Positions 1-8,557 of a stretch of 64,000 bases of DNA are shown piece after piece (the first letter of the stretch is position 1; the number at the start of each line of letters is the position of its first letter). A model generated the notes under the pieces. That model was not told where the DNA came from. It saw only the letters and a list, made by a program, of their open reading frames with translations, and searched no databases. The stretch lies in NCBI GenBank assembly GCA_938015445.1, contig CALLPE010000016.1, positions 1 to 64,000 of the forward strand, given 5' to 3'. Made by a program: the position numbers and the translations under genes. Source of the stretch: an uncultured Pirellulales bacterium. Lineage in GTDB: Bacteria; Planctomycetota; Planctomycetia; Pirellulales; Thermoguttaceae.

Positions 1-358
1 TTCAGCGCGTGTTGTAGCCGAATAGCAGTTAGGCGACGTTCGACGGCTGAAGTGCACCCGAGCGGCGTTTTCGTAGGGAATTACGTCGCCCCACCCCGGC
101 AGGCATTGGCGCAACTTAGCAATGAAACTCTTTGGCTAATCAGATAACTGAGGATGTCCGGCGATTAAACCATCCTAACTGCTTGTTGTAAATTGAGTTC
201 TGGAGCTAGGCTGCACGGTGCTACCTATTTAGGCCCCCCCAGAAGAGCATAACATAGGAAAGCTGTGGTATTCGATTCCCGGACACCATCATCAGACTGG
301 CCTGGCATACGCCTTCGGAAACCTTTGATGCCTGGGACGTGAACTTGGGGCAGAGACG
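1..358. other. Left-edge region, no confident gene
   Basis: The plus-strand frame that begins at base 1 stays open to a TAA at 139-141 and could be the last 46 residues of a gene starting outside the window. I do not recognise the peptide. The other two plus frames hit stops within 25 bases. Nothing convincing was seen in 142-358 except an AT-rich leader before the glycosyltransferase. Confidence 0.3.
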
Positions 359-1507
359 ATGCAAGTAGTTATTGTTTTCATGCGATTTTTGGATCTTGAT
401 GGGAAGCAGCACACCGTCGGTGGGGTAGAGACATATATAGATCAACTCGGTTTGCTGATTGCCGAACTCGGGTGGCAGCCTGTAGTGGTTCAGTGCGCTG
501 CCGAGCCGTTCGAGCGTACGGTGGGGCCGATTCGGGTAGTGGGAGTTCCGTGCCGTCTAGAACAGTCCACCACCACGGTAGGTCGCATTCTCTACCCGGC
601 CGCCCGCAAGCACCTCCTGCGCCCAACGGACATTTTGATCTTTGGCACCGATCTGCTGGCTATGCGCACTGGCAATCCGCGGGCCATAGTGATCCAGCAT
701 GGAATCAGCTTCGATCTGCCAATTCGTTACATATCTCCCCGCAAATGGTTACGACGATGGCCTTTCGCCAGGCTGTACAGGATTTTCAACGCCTACCGTG
801 CCGTGCGCGCGTTCGAGAGCTCGCACAACCACGTGTGCGTGGATTACAATTTCTACAACTGGTATCGCACTTTCACGACCAACGAAGAATTGAAACGCGT
901 GTGGGTCATTCCGAATTTCACTTCCATACCACCGGCCGGCGCACGCGAAAAGCCAATCGAAGATGTGCCAGTTCGCTTGATATTCGCTCGGCGTTTCGTG
1001 GATTATCGGGGTAGCCGTCTGATGGCCGAAGCGCTCGGTCAAATACTTTACAAACAACTCCCCATCGAAATGACATTTGCCGGCGAAGGGCCAGAAGAAC
1101 CTTATTTGCGCAGCCGCTTCGGCAATGATCCGCGAGTCCGCTTCATGCGCTATCGGCCCAACGAAGCGGTACAAATGCACTGCTGGGCGGATATAGCCGT
1201 AGTGCCATCCATCGCGTCCGAGGGTACCACTTTCTCGGTGGCCGAAGCGATGGCCGCCGGCTGCGCCATCGTAGCGACGCATGTCGGCGGCATCACCAAC
1301 ATGATCATCGACGGCTACAACGGTCTGCTGATACCGCCGTCGGCTCAGGCACTACAAGCGGCGCTGGAAAAACTGATCAACGACGCTGAGCTGCGGCGAC
1401 GCTTGGGACAGCGCGCGCAGCAAGTCGCCCAGGCATCCTTCGGTCTAGACAGATGGCGGCGGCAATGGACCGAAGTGCTCACAACTGTCGCTGGTCCGTC
1501 GGGCTGA
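359..1507 (+). CDS. Glycosyltransferase family 4 (GT-B fold)
   Basis: Predicted cytoplasmic or membrane-associated retaining glycosyltransferase that moves a sugar from a nucleotide-sugar donor to a polysaccharide or glycolipid acceptor. The 382 residues have the usual GT-B layout. The N-terminal acceptor domain carries a GGVETY motif near residues 21-26, the typical glycine loop of GT4 enzymes. The C-terminal donor domain has the E-x7-E motif at E288 and E296, followed by GGI and NGLL motifs. Length is normal. The ATG at 359 is preceded only by a weak purine stretch (cagaga). No other polysaccharide gene is adjacent, but an exosortase/WecA-like cluster lies 8 kb downstream. The family call is strong; acceptor and donor cannot be read from sequence. 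Confidence 0.88.
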   Translation: MQVVIVFMRFLDLDGKQHTVGGVETYIDQLGLLIAELGWQPVVVQCAAEPFERTVGPIRVVGVPCRLEQSTTTVGRILYPAARKHLLRPTDILIFGTDLLAMRTGNPRAIVIQHGISFDLPIRYISPRKWLRRWPFARLYRIFNAYRAVRAFESSHNHVCVDYNFYNWYRTFTTNEELKRVWVIPNFTSIPPAGAREKPIEDVPVRLIFARRFVDYRGSRLMAEALGQILYKQLPIEMTFAGEGPEEPYLRSRFGNDPRVRFMRYRPNEAVQMHCWADIAVVPSIASEGTTFSVAEAMAAGCAIVATHVGGITNMIIDGYNGLLIPPSAQALQAALEKLINDAELRRRLGQRAQQVAQASFGLDRWRRQWTEVLTTVAGPSG

Positions 1508-1895
1508 CAGAAGTTTCGGCGCGCTAGAGGGGTACTTCCCTCCGAGAACGGCTCCCGTCGCAAACGACGGCGGTACCGGCCGCTAACATTCGGCGCTCTG
1601 GGCCGGTCATTGGCCGCTCGGACGGCGCCGCAGCGGGGTTGGGCACTATAAGGCCCGTAGGCTTTATCAAACAGAGCTGTTTGCGTTGCAACTTTTAGCG
1701 ACCGCCCGAGCCGGCAGAATGACAAAATAGGCAAGGCGGACAGGCTCTTGAGAAAGCAGGCCGATTCTTGCTACGCGGCGGAATTGCCCTTACAATCAGT
1801 GAGCTTTCGTGTGGGCGGAGGTCTGGCGGTGCCGGTCGGAAGCGGCTTTTTGTGGTCGTTCGTTTTGGCCCTGTTGAGCTTTCGGCGAGGATATC
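1508..1895. other. Intergenic region before the nucleoside hydrolase
   Basis: No coding potential seen. It holds the promoter-like pair listed at 1768-1796 and about 100 bases of leader. Open frames here are antisense to the flanking genes and show no recognisable protein. Confidence 0.5.
1768..1796 (+). promoter_or_regulatory. Sigma-70-like promoter for the nucleoside hydrolase
   Basis: A -35-like TTGCTA at 1768-1773 is separated by exactly 17 bases from a -10-like TACAAT at 1791-1796 (4/6 and 5/6 matches to the bacterial consensus). It is 99 bases upstream of the ATG at 1896. Inferred by eye only. Confidence 0.4.
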
Positions 1896-2858
1896 ATGGC
1901 CAGGAAGGTGATTGTGGATTGTGACCCAGGCATCGACGATGCCCTGGCACTGTGCATCGCCCTGTTTGATCCACGGTTGGAGGTGCTGGCCGTAACGGCC
2001 GTGGGCGGCAACACCTCGCCGGAGCGGGCGACGCTGAACGTGCAGACGATTATTGGCCAGTTGGACCCGAAGCGTTGGCCGCGAGTAGGGGCCGCCAGCG
2101 AGCCGGACGGCGGCTTGCCGGTGGATGGCCGCTATCTGTGCGGCGTGGACGGTCTGGGGGGCATCGAGTTTGCGGTGGCCGAGCGGCAACACCTGCTTCC
2201 GTCGGAAAAGGTGATTTGCGATCAAGTCCGCGCTGCACCCCACCAAGTGACCATCGTGGCGCTGGGCCCATTGACCAACATCGCCCGAGCATTTGCCCGC
2301 GACCCGGAACTTCCTACGCTGGTGGATCGGGTGGTGATGATGGGGGGGACGGTAAGCGGTCCGGGCAACATCACGCCCGCTGCGGAGTTCAACATCTACT
2401 GCGATCCGGTGTCGGCCAGGGCGGTCTTCCGCGCGCATTGCACCAAGACGTTGGTGCCGCTAGACGTGACGAATCGGGCGGTGCTCAGTTACGATTTGTT
2501 CAATAGACTGCCCGAGGAAAATACGAGGATCGGGTACTTCGTGCGCCAAGTACTACCGCCGGCGTTTCGCGCGCATCGGCAGAACTTGGGGCTGGAAGGA
2601 ATCCACGTTCACGACACAGTGGCCTTGATGAGCGTCATACATCCCGACTTGTTCACCACCCGCGAAATGGCCGGCGACGTAGAAACGCAAGGCGACTTGA
2701 CAATGGGAATGACCGTTTTCGATCGCCGCCGGGTGCCCTCGTGGCGGCGGAACATGGAAGTGGCCGTGGAAATGCGGACCGAAGAGGTGGTCGATGCCAT
2801 AATCGGCGATTTGGCCACGGCAGCCGAGTACGCCGGCCCGCGCCTGGCAGACTTGTAG
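1896..2858 (+). CDS. Inosine-uridine-preferring nucleoside hydrolase family protein
   Basis: Hydrolyses the N-glycosidic bond of nucleosides to give ribose and a free base, in the cytoplasm (no signal peptide). The N-terminal calcium-binding signature DCDPGIDDALAL starts at residue 8, with Asp8, Asp10, Asp14 and Asp15. A VMMGG strand, an NIYCDP motif and a late HDTVAL motif, which supplies a further metal-binding aspartate, follow in the family order. The length of 320 residues is normal. The ATG at 1896 follows a GCGAGG stretch that can act as ribosome binding site. A ribokinase and a sugar transporter that could use the released ribose are encoded about 28 kb away. Exact base preference is unknown. 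Confidence 0.93.
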   Translation: MARKVIVDCDPGIDDALALCIALFDPRLEVLAVTAVGGNTSPERATLNVQTIIGQLDPKRWPRVGAASEPDGGLPVDGRYLCGVDGLGGIEFAVAERQHLLPSEKVICDQVRAAPHQVTIVALGPLTNIARAFARDPELPTLVDRVVMMGGTVSGPGNITPAAEFNIYCDPVSARAVFRAHCTKTLVPLDVTNRAVLSYDLFNRLPEENTRIGYFVRQVLPPAFRAHRQNLGLEGIHVHDTVALMSVIHPDLFTTREMAGDVETQGDLTMGMTVFDRRRVPSWRRNMEVAVEMRTEEVVDAIIGDLATAAEYAGPRLADL

Positions 2859-2986
2859 CACAAGGTGATGGCAAAAGTGCGGCAGAAATACGGTGGACGC
2901 TCGGGGAAGACAGTCAAAACGGGGTTTTCGTCTTCGCCGGTATACGGGCTGGAAGTTTTTTGCATATTGCAACAGGAGAAGAGCTC

Positions 2987-3748
2987 ATGCTTCGCAGTCT
3001 GACGTTTTTGGCTCTGGTGGTAATCAGTGCTATGGGTTTCGCCGCAGCGGCTGAGCAGTCAGCCCCCGACAACACTCCGCCCGAGGGCTTCGTAGCGCTA
3101 TTCAACGGAAAGGATTTTTCCGGCTGGAAGGTTCCCGAAGGCGACAACAATCACTGGAGGGTCGTCGATGGGGTGATCGACTACGACGCTCAAAGCGAGG
3201 CTAAAGGCGACAAAAGTCTGTGGAGCGTTCGGGAGTTCGAGGATTTCGTGCTGCTGGTGGATTGGCGGATCAAGGAAACGCCGTATATCAACCCGAACGT
3301 GTACTACGTCCTACCCGATGGCTCTCATGCCCGCGACATCACCGGCAAACCCTTGCGGCTGGCTTTGCCCGATTCCGATTCCGGCATATATCTGCGCGGG
3401 TCTCCGAAGGCGCAGGTGAACATCTGGTGCTGGCCGATCGGTTCGGGCGAGTTTTACGGCTATCGGATGGACCAGAAAATGCCGCCGGAGGTTCGTGCGG
3501 CGGTCACGCCGCGTACTCAGGCCGATAACCCGGTCGGACAGTGGAACCGCTTCGAGATCACCATGCGGGGCGATCGGGTGACGGTGGTGCTGAACGGCAA
3601 GAAAGTGGTCGACGGGGCGCAGTTGCCAGGCATTCCACCCCGCGGCCCGATCGCCTTGCAACATCACGGCAGCATGCGCGACGGCAAATGGGTCAGCCCG
3701 CCCAGTTTGGTCCAGTTCAAGAACATCTACATCAAAGAGCTGAAATAG
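2987..3748 (+). CDS. Secreted DUF1080 protein (3-keto-disaccharide/glycoside hydrolase-like)
   Basis: A 253-residue exported protein with a signal peptide (residues 1 to about 22, ending in AAAAEQ) and one DUF1080 jelly-roll domain. Family hallmarks are FVALFNGKDFSGW near the start, GQWNRFEI in the middle, VVLNGKKVVDG, and the closing strand FKNIYIKEL. Members of this fold have been shown to hydrolyse 3-keto-glycosides made by Gfo/Idh/MocA dehydrogenases; that role here is inferred. An open frame extends upstream to 2741, but the ATG at 2987 has a good AGGAGAA ribosome binding site and begins the signal peptide. It lies 128 bp after the nucleoside hydrolase on the same strand and is followed by a strong terminator. 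Confidence 0.88.
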   Translation: MLRSLTFLALVVISAMGFAAAAEQSAPDNTPPEGFVALFNGKDFSGWKVPEGDNNHWRVVDGVIDYDAQSEAKGDKSLWSVREFEDFVLLVDWRIKETPYINPNVYYVLPDGSHARDITGKPLRLALPDSDSGIYLRGSPKAQVNIWCWPIGSGEFYGYRMDQKMPPEVRAAVTPRTQADNPVGQWNRFEITMRGDRVTVVLNGKKVVDGAQLPGIPPRGPIALQHHGSMRDGKWVSPPSLVQFKNIYIKELK

Positions 3749-3838
3749 GGGGGAGCGATTCGCACACCACATTTGCCGACAACCTGCGCCTGTAATTCAC
3801 CCGAAAAAACCGCTGCCCTCGGTTCGATTTCAAACCGC

Positions 3839-3881
3839 AAGCCACGCCGGCGATCTGCTGTGTCGCCAACGTGGCTTTTTT
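3839..3881 (+). terminator. Rho-independent terminator after the first DUF1080 gene
   Basis: Outer stem AAGCCACG (3839-3846) pairs with CGTGGCTT (3870-3877), with an inner GGCGA/TCGCC stem, and runs into six T residues (3876-3881). It ends transcription of the nucleoside hydrolase/DUF1080 pair. Confidence 0.85.
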
Positions 3882-3955
3882 GCGCAGCGGCATCGGTGGG
3901 CGGTGAGTATGTGTTTGCTATCCGTGATTGAATAGTTCACTAATTTGGGGGCGCA

Positions 3956-5449
3956 ATGATGAAACGATTTATCGTTGCCTTGTTCTGGGTGGCATTGTGG
4001 TTAGATGCTTTACTGCTTGCGCCGACTTGCCAAACGACCGCCGCCGAGCAGAAACTGCAAACGCGGCCAAACATCGTGCTTATCCTGGCCGACGATTTGG
4101 GCATAAGCGACCTTGGCTGCTACGGGCGCAACGAGCATCACACGCCGCACTTAGACCGTTTGGCCGCCCAGGGTGTGCGCTTCACTTCAGCTTACTGTGC
4201 TTTACCGCTGTGCTCTCCTTCACGGGCGGCGATTTTGACCGGCAAGAACCCTGCCCGGTTGCACCTGACCACCTACTTGCCAGGCCGTCCAGACTGCACT
4301 GCCCAGAAGCTTCTCCACCCTAAAATCCAGATGCAGCTTCCGCTGGAAGAAAAGACGTTGGGCGAGTATCTCAAAGAAGCCGGGTACGTCACGGCATGTA
4401 TCGGCAAGTGGCATTTGGGCGGCAAGGGTTTCGGGCCGGCTGAACAAGGGTTCGATGTTGTACACCCCGGCAAGGCCAACACTACTCCATCGGAGACCGA
4501 AGGCGGCAAAGGCGAATACGACCTGACGGCCGCCGCCGAGAGGTTCATTGAGCAGTGCGGCGACAAACCGTTCTTCCTGTACTTATGCCATAATACGCCC
4601 CACATTCCCTACACGGCGCGCGAACACTTAGTACGCAAGAACACAGGCGCGCTGGAGCCGGTATACGCGGCGCTGATGGAAACGATGGATGATGCCGTAG
4701 GACGACTGCTGGCCAAACTGGACGCCCTAAAGCTGGCCGACCGTACGATCGTCATCTTTACCTCCGACAACGGCGGCCTGAGCGTGCCGGAAGGACCGCA
4801 CCGCATTGTGACGCACAACGCGCCGTATCGGGCGGGCAAGGGCTTCATGTACGAGGGGGGCCTGCGCGTGCCGCTGATGGTCCGCTGGCCCGGCAAGACG
4901 CCCGCTGGCAAGGTCATCCACGATCCGACTATCAACACCGACTGGACGCCTACGCTGCTGGAACTGTGCGGCCTGCCCGTGCCCGAGGGACTCGACGGCG
5001 TGAGCATCGCCGGGCTGCTTAGCGGCGGTCAAGGGCCGCCCAACCGCAGGCTGTTCTGGCACTTTCCGCATTACTCCAACCAGGGCGGCCGGCCTGCCGG
5101 GGCGGTCCGCGACGGACGGTGGAAGCTGATCGAACATTACGAAGACGGCCAAGTGGAGCTATTCGATTTGGAAAATGATATCGGCGAAACCACAAACGTC
5201 GCTTCCCGGCATCCGCAGGTCGTCGAACAGCTACGCAAGGCGCTGGCCGATTGGCGGCTAGCAGTCGGCGCGCAGCTCAATACGCCCAACCCCGATTTCG
5301 ATCCGCTGGCGCACCGCGCTTTGTACCTCGACATCGACCCGTCGCTGTTCAATGCCAGCACTGCCGGCAAGGAGCAGGTCGAACGAATGCAACAGTGGCG
5401 CAAGGCGATGAATGCTGCCACTACTTTGCAAGCCAAACAAAAGCCATAA
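3956..5449 (+). CDS. Secreted type I sulfatase (formylglycine-dependent)
   Basis: Predicted periplasmic arylsulfatase-like enzyme that removes sulfate esters, probably from polysaccharide. After an N-terminal signal segment (residues 1-30), the metal-binding PNIVLILADDLG stretch provides Asp46 and Asp47. The CSPSR signature has Cys86 as the residue converted to formylglycine by a maturase. IGKWHLG, the TSDNGG metal site and a C-terminal ELFDLENDIGE strand complete the domain. The length of 497 residues is normal. Two ATG codons in tandem (3956 and 3959) follow a GGGGG stretch; either could be used. A sulfatase of the same class is encoded at 60.8-62.3 kb. Substrate cannot be deduced. Confidence 0.93.
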   Translation: MMKRFIVALFWVALWLDALLLAPTCQTTAAEQKLQTRPNIVLILADDLGISDLGCYGRNEHHTPHLDRLAAQGVRFTSAYCALPLCSPSRAAILTGKNPARLHLTTYLPGRPDCTAQKLLHPKIQMQLPLEEKTLGEYLKEAGYVTACIGKWHLGGKGFGPAEQGFDVVHPGKANTTPSETEGGKGEYDLTAAAERFIEQCGDKPFFLYLCHNTPHIPYTAREHLVRKNTGALEPVYAALMETMDDAVGRLLAKLDALKLADRTIVIFTSDNGGLSVPEGPHRIVTHNAPYRAGKGFMYEGGLRVPLMVRWPGKTPAGKVIHDPTINTDWTPTLLELCGLPVPEGLDGVSIAGLLSGGQGPPNRRLFWHFPHYSNQGGRPAGAVRDGRWKLIEHYEDGQVELFDLENDIGETTNVASRHPQVVEQLRKALADWRLAVGAQLNTPNPDFDPLAHRALYLDIDPSLFNASTAGKEQVERMQQWRKAMNAATTLQAKQKP

Positions 5450-5523
5450 CGTGCGGCAGGATGGCCATCGCCACGTTGGTTAGGCGGCAGCTCGAAGACG
5501 GCGGCGAGAGTTTATTGCGGCGG

Positions 5524-5551
5524 TTGACATCGGCGGTCGTCGGGATAGGAT
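5524..5551 (+). promoter_or_regulatory. Promoter-like pair upstream of thiC
   Basis: A perfect -35 TTGACA (5524-5529) is 16 bases from a TAGGAT -10-like box (5546-5551). This leaves a leader of about 165 bases before the thiC ATG. A GTGACG-tcc-CGTCAC palindrome at 5566-5580 sits just downstream and could be an operator. Confidence 0.4.
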
Positions 5552-5656
5552 TGAGTGACGCGGCAGTGACGTCCCGTCACAGCGGTGGCCGTTGCTTTCG
5601 ATTAATTAAAAGATTCCACAATAGCCGCACGCCGGGTTTTTGGACGGTTCCGCAAC

Positions 5657-5697
5657 GGTGAAACCAAGCTGTTTTCAAGGTTTGTGGGCGTTTCACC
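5657..5697 (+). other. thiC leader with two competing hairpins
   Basis: GGTGAAAC (5657-5664) can pair with GTTTCACC (5690-5697). The overlapping AAACC (5661-5665) can instead pair with GGTTT (5679-5683). The two stems cannot form together. No canonical TPP aptamer motif (CTGAGA or AACCTGAT type) was found in 5450-5724. Confidence 0.35.
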
Positions 5698-5724
5698 AGG
5701 CGGCAAGTCGGCTTTTCGTGTGCA

Positions 5725-7035
5725 ATGACACAACTTGAACAGGCCCAGTCGGGCCGCATCACTCCCGAAATCGAAGCTGTCGCTCGCAGCGAACAACTTC
5801 CCGCCGAGCTGGTTCGCCAAGAGGTGGCGCGCGGTCGGATGGTGATTCCGGCTAATCGGGTTCATTTGCAGAAAGGGTTGCGGCCGATCGGCATTGGCGT
5901 TGCTGCGCGAACCAAGATCAATGCCAATATCGGCAAGTCTGCGTTGGGAAGCGACCTCGGTTGCGAGTTGGAAAAGCTAGCCGTGGCGGTCCGCTACGGA
6001 GCGGATACAGTGATGGACTTGTCCACGGGCGAAGATTTGAGCGCCACACGGCGGAAGATCATCGATGCGGCCGAAGTTCCGGTGGGCACTGTGCCGCTGT
6101 ATCAGGTGGCCCAGGAGCTGGACGATATCGCCGACATGGAACCCCAGCACTTTTTGGAGGTGGTCGAACAGCAGGCTCGCGACGGGGTGGATTTCATGAC
6201 GATCCACGCTGCCCTGCTGCGCGAGCATCTGCCTCTGACCGAACGGCGGTTGACAGGCATCGTCAGCCGCGGCGGGTCGCTGGTGGCCAAATGGATGCAA
6301 GTGCGCGGCCAGCAGAATCCGTTTTTCACCTGCTTCGGCCAGTTGTGCGAGATCATGCGGCAATACGATGTCACCTGGAGCTTGGGCGACGGATTGCGGC
6401 CCGGTTGCCTGGCCGACGCTTGCGACGAGGCCCAACTTGCCGAATTGAAGGTCATGGGCCAGCTTGCGCGGCAGGCACGCCAGTTGGGATGCCAGGTGAT
6501 GATCGAAGGCCCTGGTCATGTACCGATGGACCAGATCGAACGCAACGTCCGGCTCCAGATGCAATGGTGCGACGAAGCGCCGTTCTACGTGCTGGGGCCA
6601 GTGGTGACCGACATCGCGCCCGGATACGACCATATCACCAGCGCCATCGGCGCAGCGATGGCCGCCTGGTACGGTGCGGCGATGCTGTGCTACGTCACCC
6701 CGAGAGAGCATCTGGGGCTGCCGACTTTGGATGACGTTCGTCAGGGGGTGATAGCCTACAAGATAGCGGCCCATGCGGCGGACGTGGCCCGCGGGCGTCC
6801 CGGCGCTCGTCAACGCGACGACGCCATCAGCAAAGCACGCTACTACTTCCAGTGGGAAGAGCAGTTCCGATTGGCCCTGGACCCCGAGACCGCTCGGCGG
6901 ATGTACGAGGAGTCGCGCGGGGCCGTTTGCGAGCCGGCGGCCGAGTATTGCAGCATGTGTGGCCCGAAGTTCTGTGCGATGCGCACTACCGAACAGTTGC
7001 GGCAGATGATTCGCCAGCATTCACCACGGTCGTAG
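5725..7035 (+). CDS. thiC: Phosphomethylpyrimidine synthase ThiC
   Basis: Radical-SAM enzyme that rearranges 5-aminoimidazole ribotide to hydroxymethylpyrimidine phosphate in thiamine synthesis. The 436 residues correspond to the short form without the long N-terminal extension of enterobacterial ThiC. Diagnostic stretches are [30 protein letters not shown] and [12 protein letters not shown]. The C-terminal CxxCxxxxC cluster motif is at Cys409, Cys412 and Cys417. No other thi gene is adjacent, so it stands alone between a sulfatase and a DUF1080 gene. Its stop codon lies inside a 20-bp tandem repeat. No recognisable TPP riboswitch precedes it, which is unusual for this gene. Confidence 0.96.
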   Translation: MTQLEQAQSGRITPEIEAVARSEQLPAELVRQEVARGRMVIPANRVHLQKGLRPIGIGVAARTKINANIGKSALGSDLGCELEKLAVAVRYGADTVMDLSTGEDLSATRRKIIDAAEVPVGTVPLYQVAQELDDIADMEPQHFLEVVEQQARDGVDFMTIHAALLREHLPLTERRLTGIVSRGGSLVAKWMQVRGQQNPFFTCFGQLCEIMRQYDVTWSLGDGLRPGCLADACDEAQLAELKVMGQLARQARQLGCQVMIEGPGHVPMDQIERNVRLQMQWCDEAPFYVLGPVVTDIAPGYDHITSAIGAAMAAWYGAAMLCYVTPREHLGLPTLDDVRQGVIAYKIAAHAADVARGRPGARQRDDAISKARYYFQWEEQFRLALDPETARRMYEESRGAVCEPAAEYCSMCGPKFCAMRTTEQLRQMIRQHSPRS

Positions 7036-7103
7036 GAGGGCTTCTGCGGTCGAAAGAGGGCTTCCATGGTCGTAATACCCCCGCCACGTTTGTAGGAGAT
7101 GTG
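7024..7103 (+). repeat. Four 20-bp tandem repeat units spanning the thiC stop codon
   Basis: Units at 7024-7043, 7044-7063, 7064-7083 and 7084-7103 share the frame CCACGGTCGTAGGAGGGCTT with substitutions. Units 1 and 2 differ at four positions and units 3 and 4 are more diverged. The thiC TAG (7033-7035) is inside unit 1, so the array looks like serial duplication of the gene end. Confidence 0.75.
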
Positions 7104-7202
7104 ACACAACGGTAAGACACCGATAAACTTGACCGCGGTGGCACGTTTCGCTGTTGTCGAGTTGCTGTGTTAGCGATAATTCGCCTAATAGAGGGTAGTT
7201 CG

Positions 7203-7868
7203 ATGCATGGCAAAACATGTGTGCAGCTCGGTATGTGGCTGGCGGTGCTTTGCGGATACGCAGTAGCAGGCGAACCTGGCCCGGGCTTGACGCCCGAAGA
7301 GCAAAAGGAAGGCTTCGTAAGCCTGTTTAACGGGAAGGACCTCGAAGGGTGGCAAGGGGCGGTAAACGGCTACACCATCGAAGATGGGGCGATGGTCTGC
7401 AAACCCGGCGGAAATATATACACCACCAAAGAGTACGCCAATTTCATATTGCGGTTCGAGTTCAAGTTGCCACCCGGCGGTAACAACGGGGTGGGCATCC
7501 GCACGCCCGCCAAAGGCGATGCTGCATACGTGGGCATGGAGATTCAGATTCTTGACGACGGGCACCCGAAGTACAAAGGCATTCAGCCTTATCAGGCGCA
7601 TGGTTCGATATATGGGGTCGTGCCAGCCAAGCGCGGGTTTCTGAAGCCTGCCGGCCAGTGGAACAGCCAGGAAATCATGGCCGACGGCAGTCGAATCCGT
7701 GTAACGCTCAACGGCACGGTAATATTGGATGCCGATATTGCCGGCATCGAAAAGACTTTGGACGGCCGTCCTCACCCCGGATTGCACAACAAGAAGGGGT
7801 ACATCGGCTGGCTAGGGCATGGCGATCCGGTTGCGTTCCGCAACATACGGATCAAGGAACTGCCGTGA
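7203..7868 (+). CDS. Secreted DUF1080 protein (second copy)
   Basis: A 221-residue exported DUF1080 protein. A signal peptide (about residues 1-22, ending AVAG) is followed by the FVSLFNGKDLEGWQG entry strand, GNNGVGIRTP, a QILDDGHP turn, GQWNSQEI and the closing FRNIRIKEL strand. It is shorter than the protein at 2987-3748 and only moderately similar to it, so this is not a recent duplication. In the family these domains cleave 3-keto-glycosides; substrate unknown here. The frame is open from 7167, but the ATG at 7203 follows GAGGG and starts the signal peptide. The last codons and stop are part of a 14-bp direct repeat seen again 221 bp downstream. Confidence 0.87.
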   Translation: MHGKTCVQLGMWLAVLCGYAVAGEPGPGLTPEEQKEGFVSLFNGKDLEGWQGAVNGYTIEDGAMVCKPGGNIYTTKEYANFILRFEFKLPPGGNNGVGIRTPAKGDAAYVGMEIQILDDGHPKYKGIQPYQAHGSIYGVVPAKRGFLKPAGQWNSQEIMADGSRIRVTLNGTVILDADIAGIEKTLDGRPHPGLHNKKGYIGWLGHGDPVAFRNIRIKELP

Positions 7869-8096
7869 TTAGATGGGAAACTGCGGTGGCGCGACTAGCA
7901 CTTGCGGCTTTTACATGGGCAACTGCCGGTGGTAGATATGCCCAACGGCAGTAGCCCAACAGACTTTGCATCCCGGCACGCCGCTGAACTGCCGAGAGTA
8001 GATATGACGGCTGGAAGTTTGCTTCGGCCTTACTAACAGCGTGCCGAGCAGATGATGCTCCGTCGTGTTGTCGAAGAGCAACGCCGTGATTAGATG
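7862..8096 (+). repeat. 14-bp direct repeat pair, first copy over the DUF1080 stop
   Basis: GCCGTGATTAGATG occurs at 7862-7875, containing the TGA stop of the DUF1080 gene, and again at 8083-8096. The 207 bp between the copies have no terminal inverted repeats, so a transposon footprint is not supported. Confidence 0.6.
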
Positions 8097-8370
8097 AATC
8101 AACATCTATTCTGCCTGGTGTGTGGAGCGGTAAATCTGGCCGGTAATCGGGGGCATCGGTTTTGCGAGATCGACAGTCGCCATTGCACTCAGCAAATCAC
8201 AATTGCACTCAGCAATCAGGGTAACGATTCCATTCCGGGGTGGGGGCAGGTTGCTTTACTTCACAATACAACCGCGTTATTCTGAAGTTTCGTGATGGCT
8301 GACAGTCCCGTTTGCAAAACGGAACACTTTTCGGCGCGATACTTGCACGATGCCGACATAGATATGCGGC
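7924..8370 (+). repeat. Three copies of TGCCG-N3/4-TAGATATG
   Basis: Copies start near 7924 (spacer GTGG), 7990 (spacer AGAG) and 8351 (spacer ACA). The first two are 66 bp apart. All lie upstream of the exosortase gene, which makes them candidate regulator sites. Repeated recognition is direct; function is inference. Confidence 0.5.
8182..8215 (+). repeat. Two ATTGCACTCAGCAA copies with 20-bp period
   Basis: Perfect 14-bp copies at 8182-8195 and 8202-8215. The 20-bp period is close to two helical turns and would place bound proteins on the same DNA face. Confidence 0.7.
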
Positions 8371-8557
8371 CGCCGCCAGCAGTGAATTTCGTTTTCGTCA
8401 ACCAGTTCTGCTGGCTGCCGGTCGCTTGTCGGTGCTGGACGCGGTGGCGGGGCTACCAGTAGCTATGTCCGCCTGGTTTTGTAGGCAGACAAGACCTCTG
8501 TGCCGGTGAGATGGCCAGCGGCCAGCCAAACGCCTCCCGAGATTGTGGAGTTGGACT

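Larger units (their letters stand above)
7869..8557. other. Long leader/intergenic region before the exosortase cluster
   Basis: No gene recognised in 689 bp. It contains three TGCCG-N3/4-TAGATATG copies, a 20-bp-spaced ATTGCACTCAGCAA pair, and an ACTGCCG/CGGCAGT inverted repeat at about 7922-7952. This is dense repeat structure for a promoter region. A GGNNGC-type sigma-54 site was looked for and not found with correct spacing. Confidence 0.5.

Noticed and set aside
240-300. T-arm-like TTCGATTC near a CACCA string, possible tRNA
   Set aside because: The surrounding bases do not form the T stem, anticodon stem or acceptor stem.
7876-8082. Small transposon flanked by the 14-bp direct repeat
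   Set aside because: Interior lacks terminal inverted repeats and any ORF of a transposase type.
8221-8320. Sigma-54-like GG...GC site before the exosortase
   Set aside because: The best candidate has nine rather than ten bases between GG and GC, which the factor does not tolerate well.
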